A stretch of DNA of 6,909 nucleotides from Fidelibacterota bacterium UBA7303. Lineage in GTDB: Bacteria > Fidelibacterota > Marinisomatia > Marinisomatales > UBA1611. Where the stretch lies: NCBI GenBank assembly GCA_002471805.1, contig DKQR01000100.1, positions 6,302-13,210 of the forward strand, in the 5' to 3' direction. This document shows, in pieces, positions 5,998 through 6,909 of this stretch; position 1 is the first letter of the stretch; every line of letters starts with the position of its first letter. The position numbers and the translations under genes were made by a program. The notes beneath the pieces were generated by a model. It did no database searches and was not told the origin of the DNA. It saw nothing but the letters and a program-made list of their open reading frames with translations.

Positions 5998-6909
5998 TTA
6001 CATCAAGACCCGGGCATGGCTCGGATCAATCAGCCACAGCCAGTCGTTTAATAAAAATTCAACACGAATTGCCAGGAGAGCAATCCGGCCCATGACCGTA
6101 TAACCGAATGCTGCCCCGAAAGTGATCATCAAAAACCAAATTCCAAGTTTAGCCGTTTTTCCTACAAAACCCTTATGTTCTATGGAGAAGAAGAAATAAA
6201 CGATTGCCGACAGTACACCGATGATGATAATGATATTTTTAACGGAATCCCAGAAAGAGAATCCCGTTTCAGGTGAACTGACGACCAGAGGAATAATTGT
6301 ATTTCTAATCTGACCCAGGAAATCCGCATGGAGGAATCCAATCAGGCGAATGCCCGCCGTTGTTCCAATGATGAATGCCAGCGGCCAGCGGCTGATCCAG
6401 GAGCCTTTCGGCGCCAGTCTCCAAAGCAGCATGACACCCATAGTCAAAGGTACAAGGTAAATAAATTCTGCTTCCGTATTCAGGCCGGGCATGGCCCAGC
6501 TTTTGATCCAGTCCGGGGACAATTTTCCTAAAAGGTTCGGCACAATGGTGGTCCAGAAAGCAACCACCATCCAATAGGCGGCGGAGACGCCAACGACAAC
6601 AGACTCCGCAATCTTATATAAAGGATTATCCTTGTATAGAAAAGACAAGATAAATAATGTGAACAAAGCCGCCACCCAGGTACCAAGCGTCCGGGACAAA
6701 CTGAATTGATACACAGCCTGGTCTGGATCTTTTATCACTGCTTCATGATAGCTGCGCTGGGTTGCGTTTTCATACTTTGTCCAGCTGATTTCCGGATCCG
6801 TTTCCGATGATTTCACCTCCACTGCACGTACATATGCTTTGCCCATGCCGTGCTCGGTGAAAAATACCCGTCCGGTGAGATATAAAGCTCCCAATACCAG
6901 CAAAGAAGT
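5998..6909 (-). CDS. Uncharacterised polytopic membrane protein, 5' end outside window
   Basis: The reading frame is open to the right edge (two more codons upstream of a TTG at 6903), so the gene almost certainly starts outside the window. About 303 C-terminal residues are visible. Numbering from the TTG codon, hydrophobic segments lie at about 1-13, 71-89, 99-121, 147-162, 172-190, 222-240 and 253-277, so at least six or seven membrane spans are likely. A hydrophilic stretch of about 55 residues (14-70) follows the first visible span. A short linker, YKDNPLYKIAES (90-101), precedes the third span, and RWPLAFIIGTTAG (172-184) forms the start of the fifth. The C-terminus ends in an aromatic-rich DWLWLIDPSHARVLM. 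I recognise no catalytic or transport signature and cannot name a family with confidence. The layout vaguely resembles conserved hypothetical membrane proteins in several environmental phyla. It ends 105 bases before the lysine-catabolism genes, on the same strand, but a transport role for lysine would be a guess. Confidence 0.85.
   Translation of the reverse strand, partial: TSLLVLGALYLTGRVFFTEHGMGKAYVRAVEVKSSETDPEISWTKYENATQRSYHEAVIKDPDQAVYQFSLSRTLGTWVAALFTLFILSFLYKDNPLYKIAESVVVGVSAAYWMVVAFWTTIVPNLLGKLSPDWIKSWAMPGLNTEAEFIYLVPLTMGVMLLWRLAPKGSWISRWPLAFIIGTTAGIRLIGFLHADFLGQIRNTIIPLVVSSPETGFSFWDSVKNIIIIIGVLSAIVYFFFSIEHKGFVGKTAKLGIWFLMITFGAAFGYTVMGRIALLAIRVEFLLNDWLWLIDPSHARVLM

Noticed and set aside
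1..6909. CRISPR array, toxin-antitoxin pair, defence system or insertion sequence
   Set aside because: No spaced direct repeats, terminal inverted repeats, transposase, nuclease or small paired genes were found on either strand.

Overview
All recognisable genes in this 6.9 kb window lie on the minus strand, so the window reads biologically from right to left. The genes are tightly packed. They have moderate base composition, and most of their starts lack a clear Shine-Dalgarno sequence. Together with the Bacteroidota-like S41 processing protease, this suggests a free-living Gram-negative bacterium of the Fibrobacteres-Chlorobi-Bacteroidetes (FCB) group or a relative, for example marine Bacteroidota or a Marinimicrobia-type lineage. 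That placement is inference from gene style. No taxonomic marker gene is complete here.

Layout in transcription order: (1) the C-terminal ~303 residues of an uncharacterised polytopic membrane protein (5998-6909), whose 5' end is outside the window. (2) A 105-base non-coding gap (5893-5997) with a 9-10 bp hairpin just after that gene's stop. (3) An ALDH7/antiquitin-type aldehyde dehydrogenase (4372-5892). (4) After 17 bases, L-lysine 6-transaminase (3038-4354). (5) After 1 base, a GTG-started 16S rRNA 2'-O-ribose methyltransferase RsmI (2341-3036). (6) Thymidylate kinase, overlapping rsmI (1713-2354 from the preferred ATG). (7) An exported S41 carboxy-terminal processing peptidase overlapping tmk by 11 bases (89-1723). 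(8) A 63-base AT-rich gap (26-88), then the 5' end of a tRNA gene that runs off the left edge.

Genes 3 and 4 form a two-step lysine catabolic module. The transaminase removes the epsilon-amino group of lysine, giving 2-aminoadipate-6-semialdehyde, which cyclises to piperideine-6-carboxylate. The dehydrogenase oxidises this to L-2-aminoadipate. Genes 5-7 are housekeeping functions: ribosome decoding-site modification, dTTP synthesis and periplasmic proteolysis. The 1-base gap and the overlaps suggest that all five genes form one transcription unit with translational coupling, so a catabolic module drives or shares expression with core genes. I found no mobile element, CRISPR array, toxin-antitoxin pair or defence system. 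The window is mostly ordinary. Its less ordinary parts are the catabolic/housekeeping operon fusion and the unidentified membrane protein.
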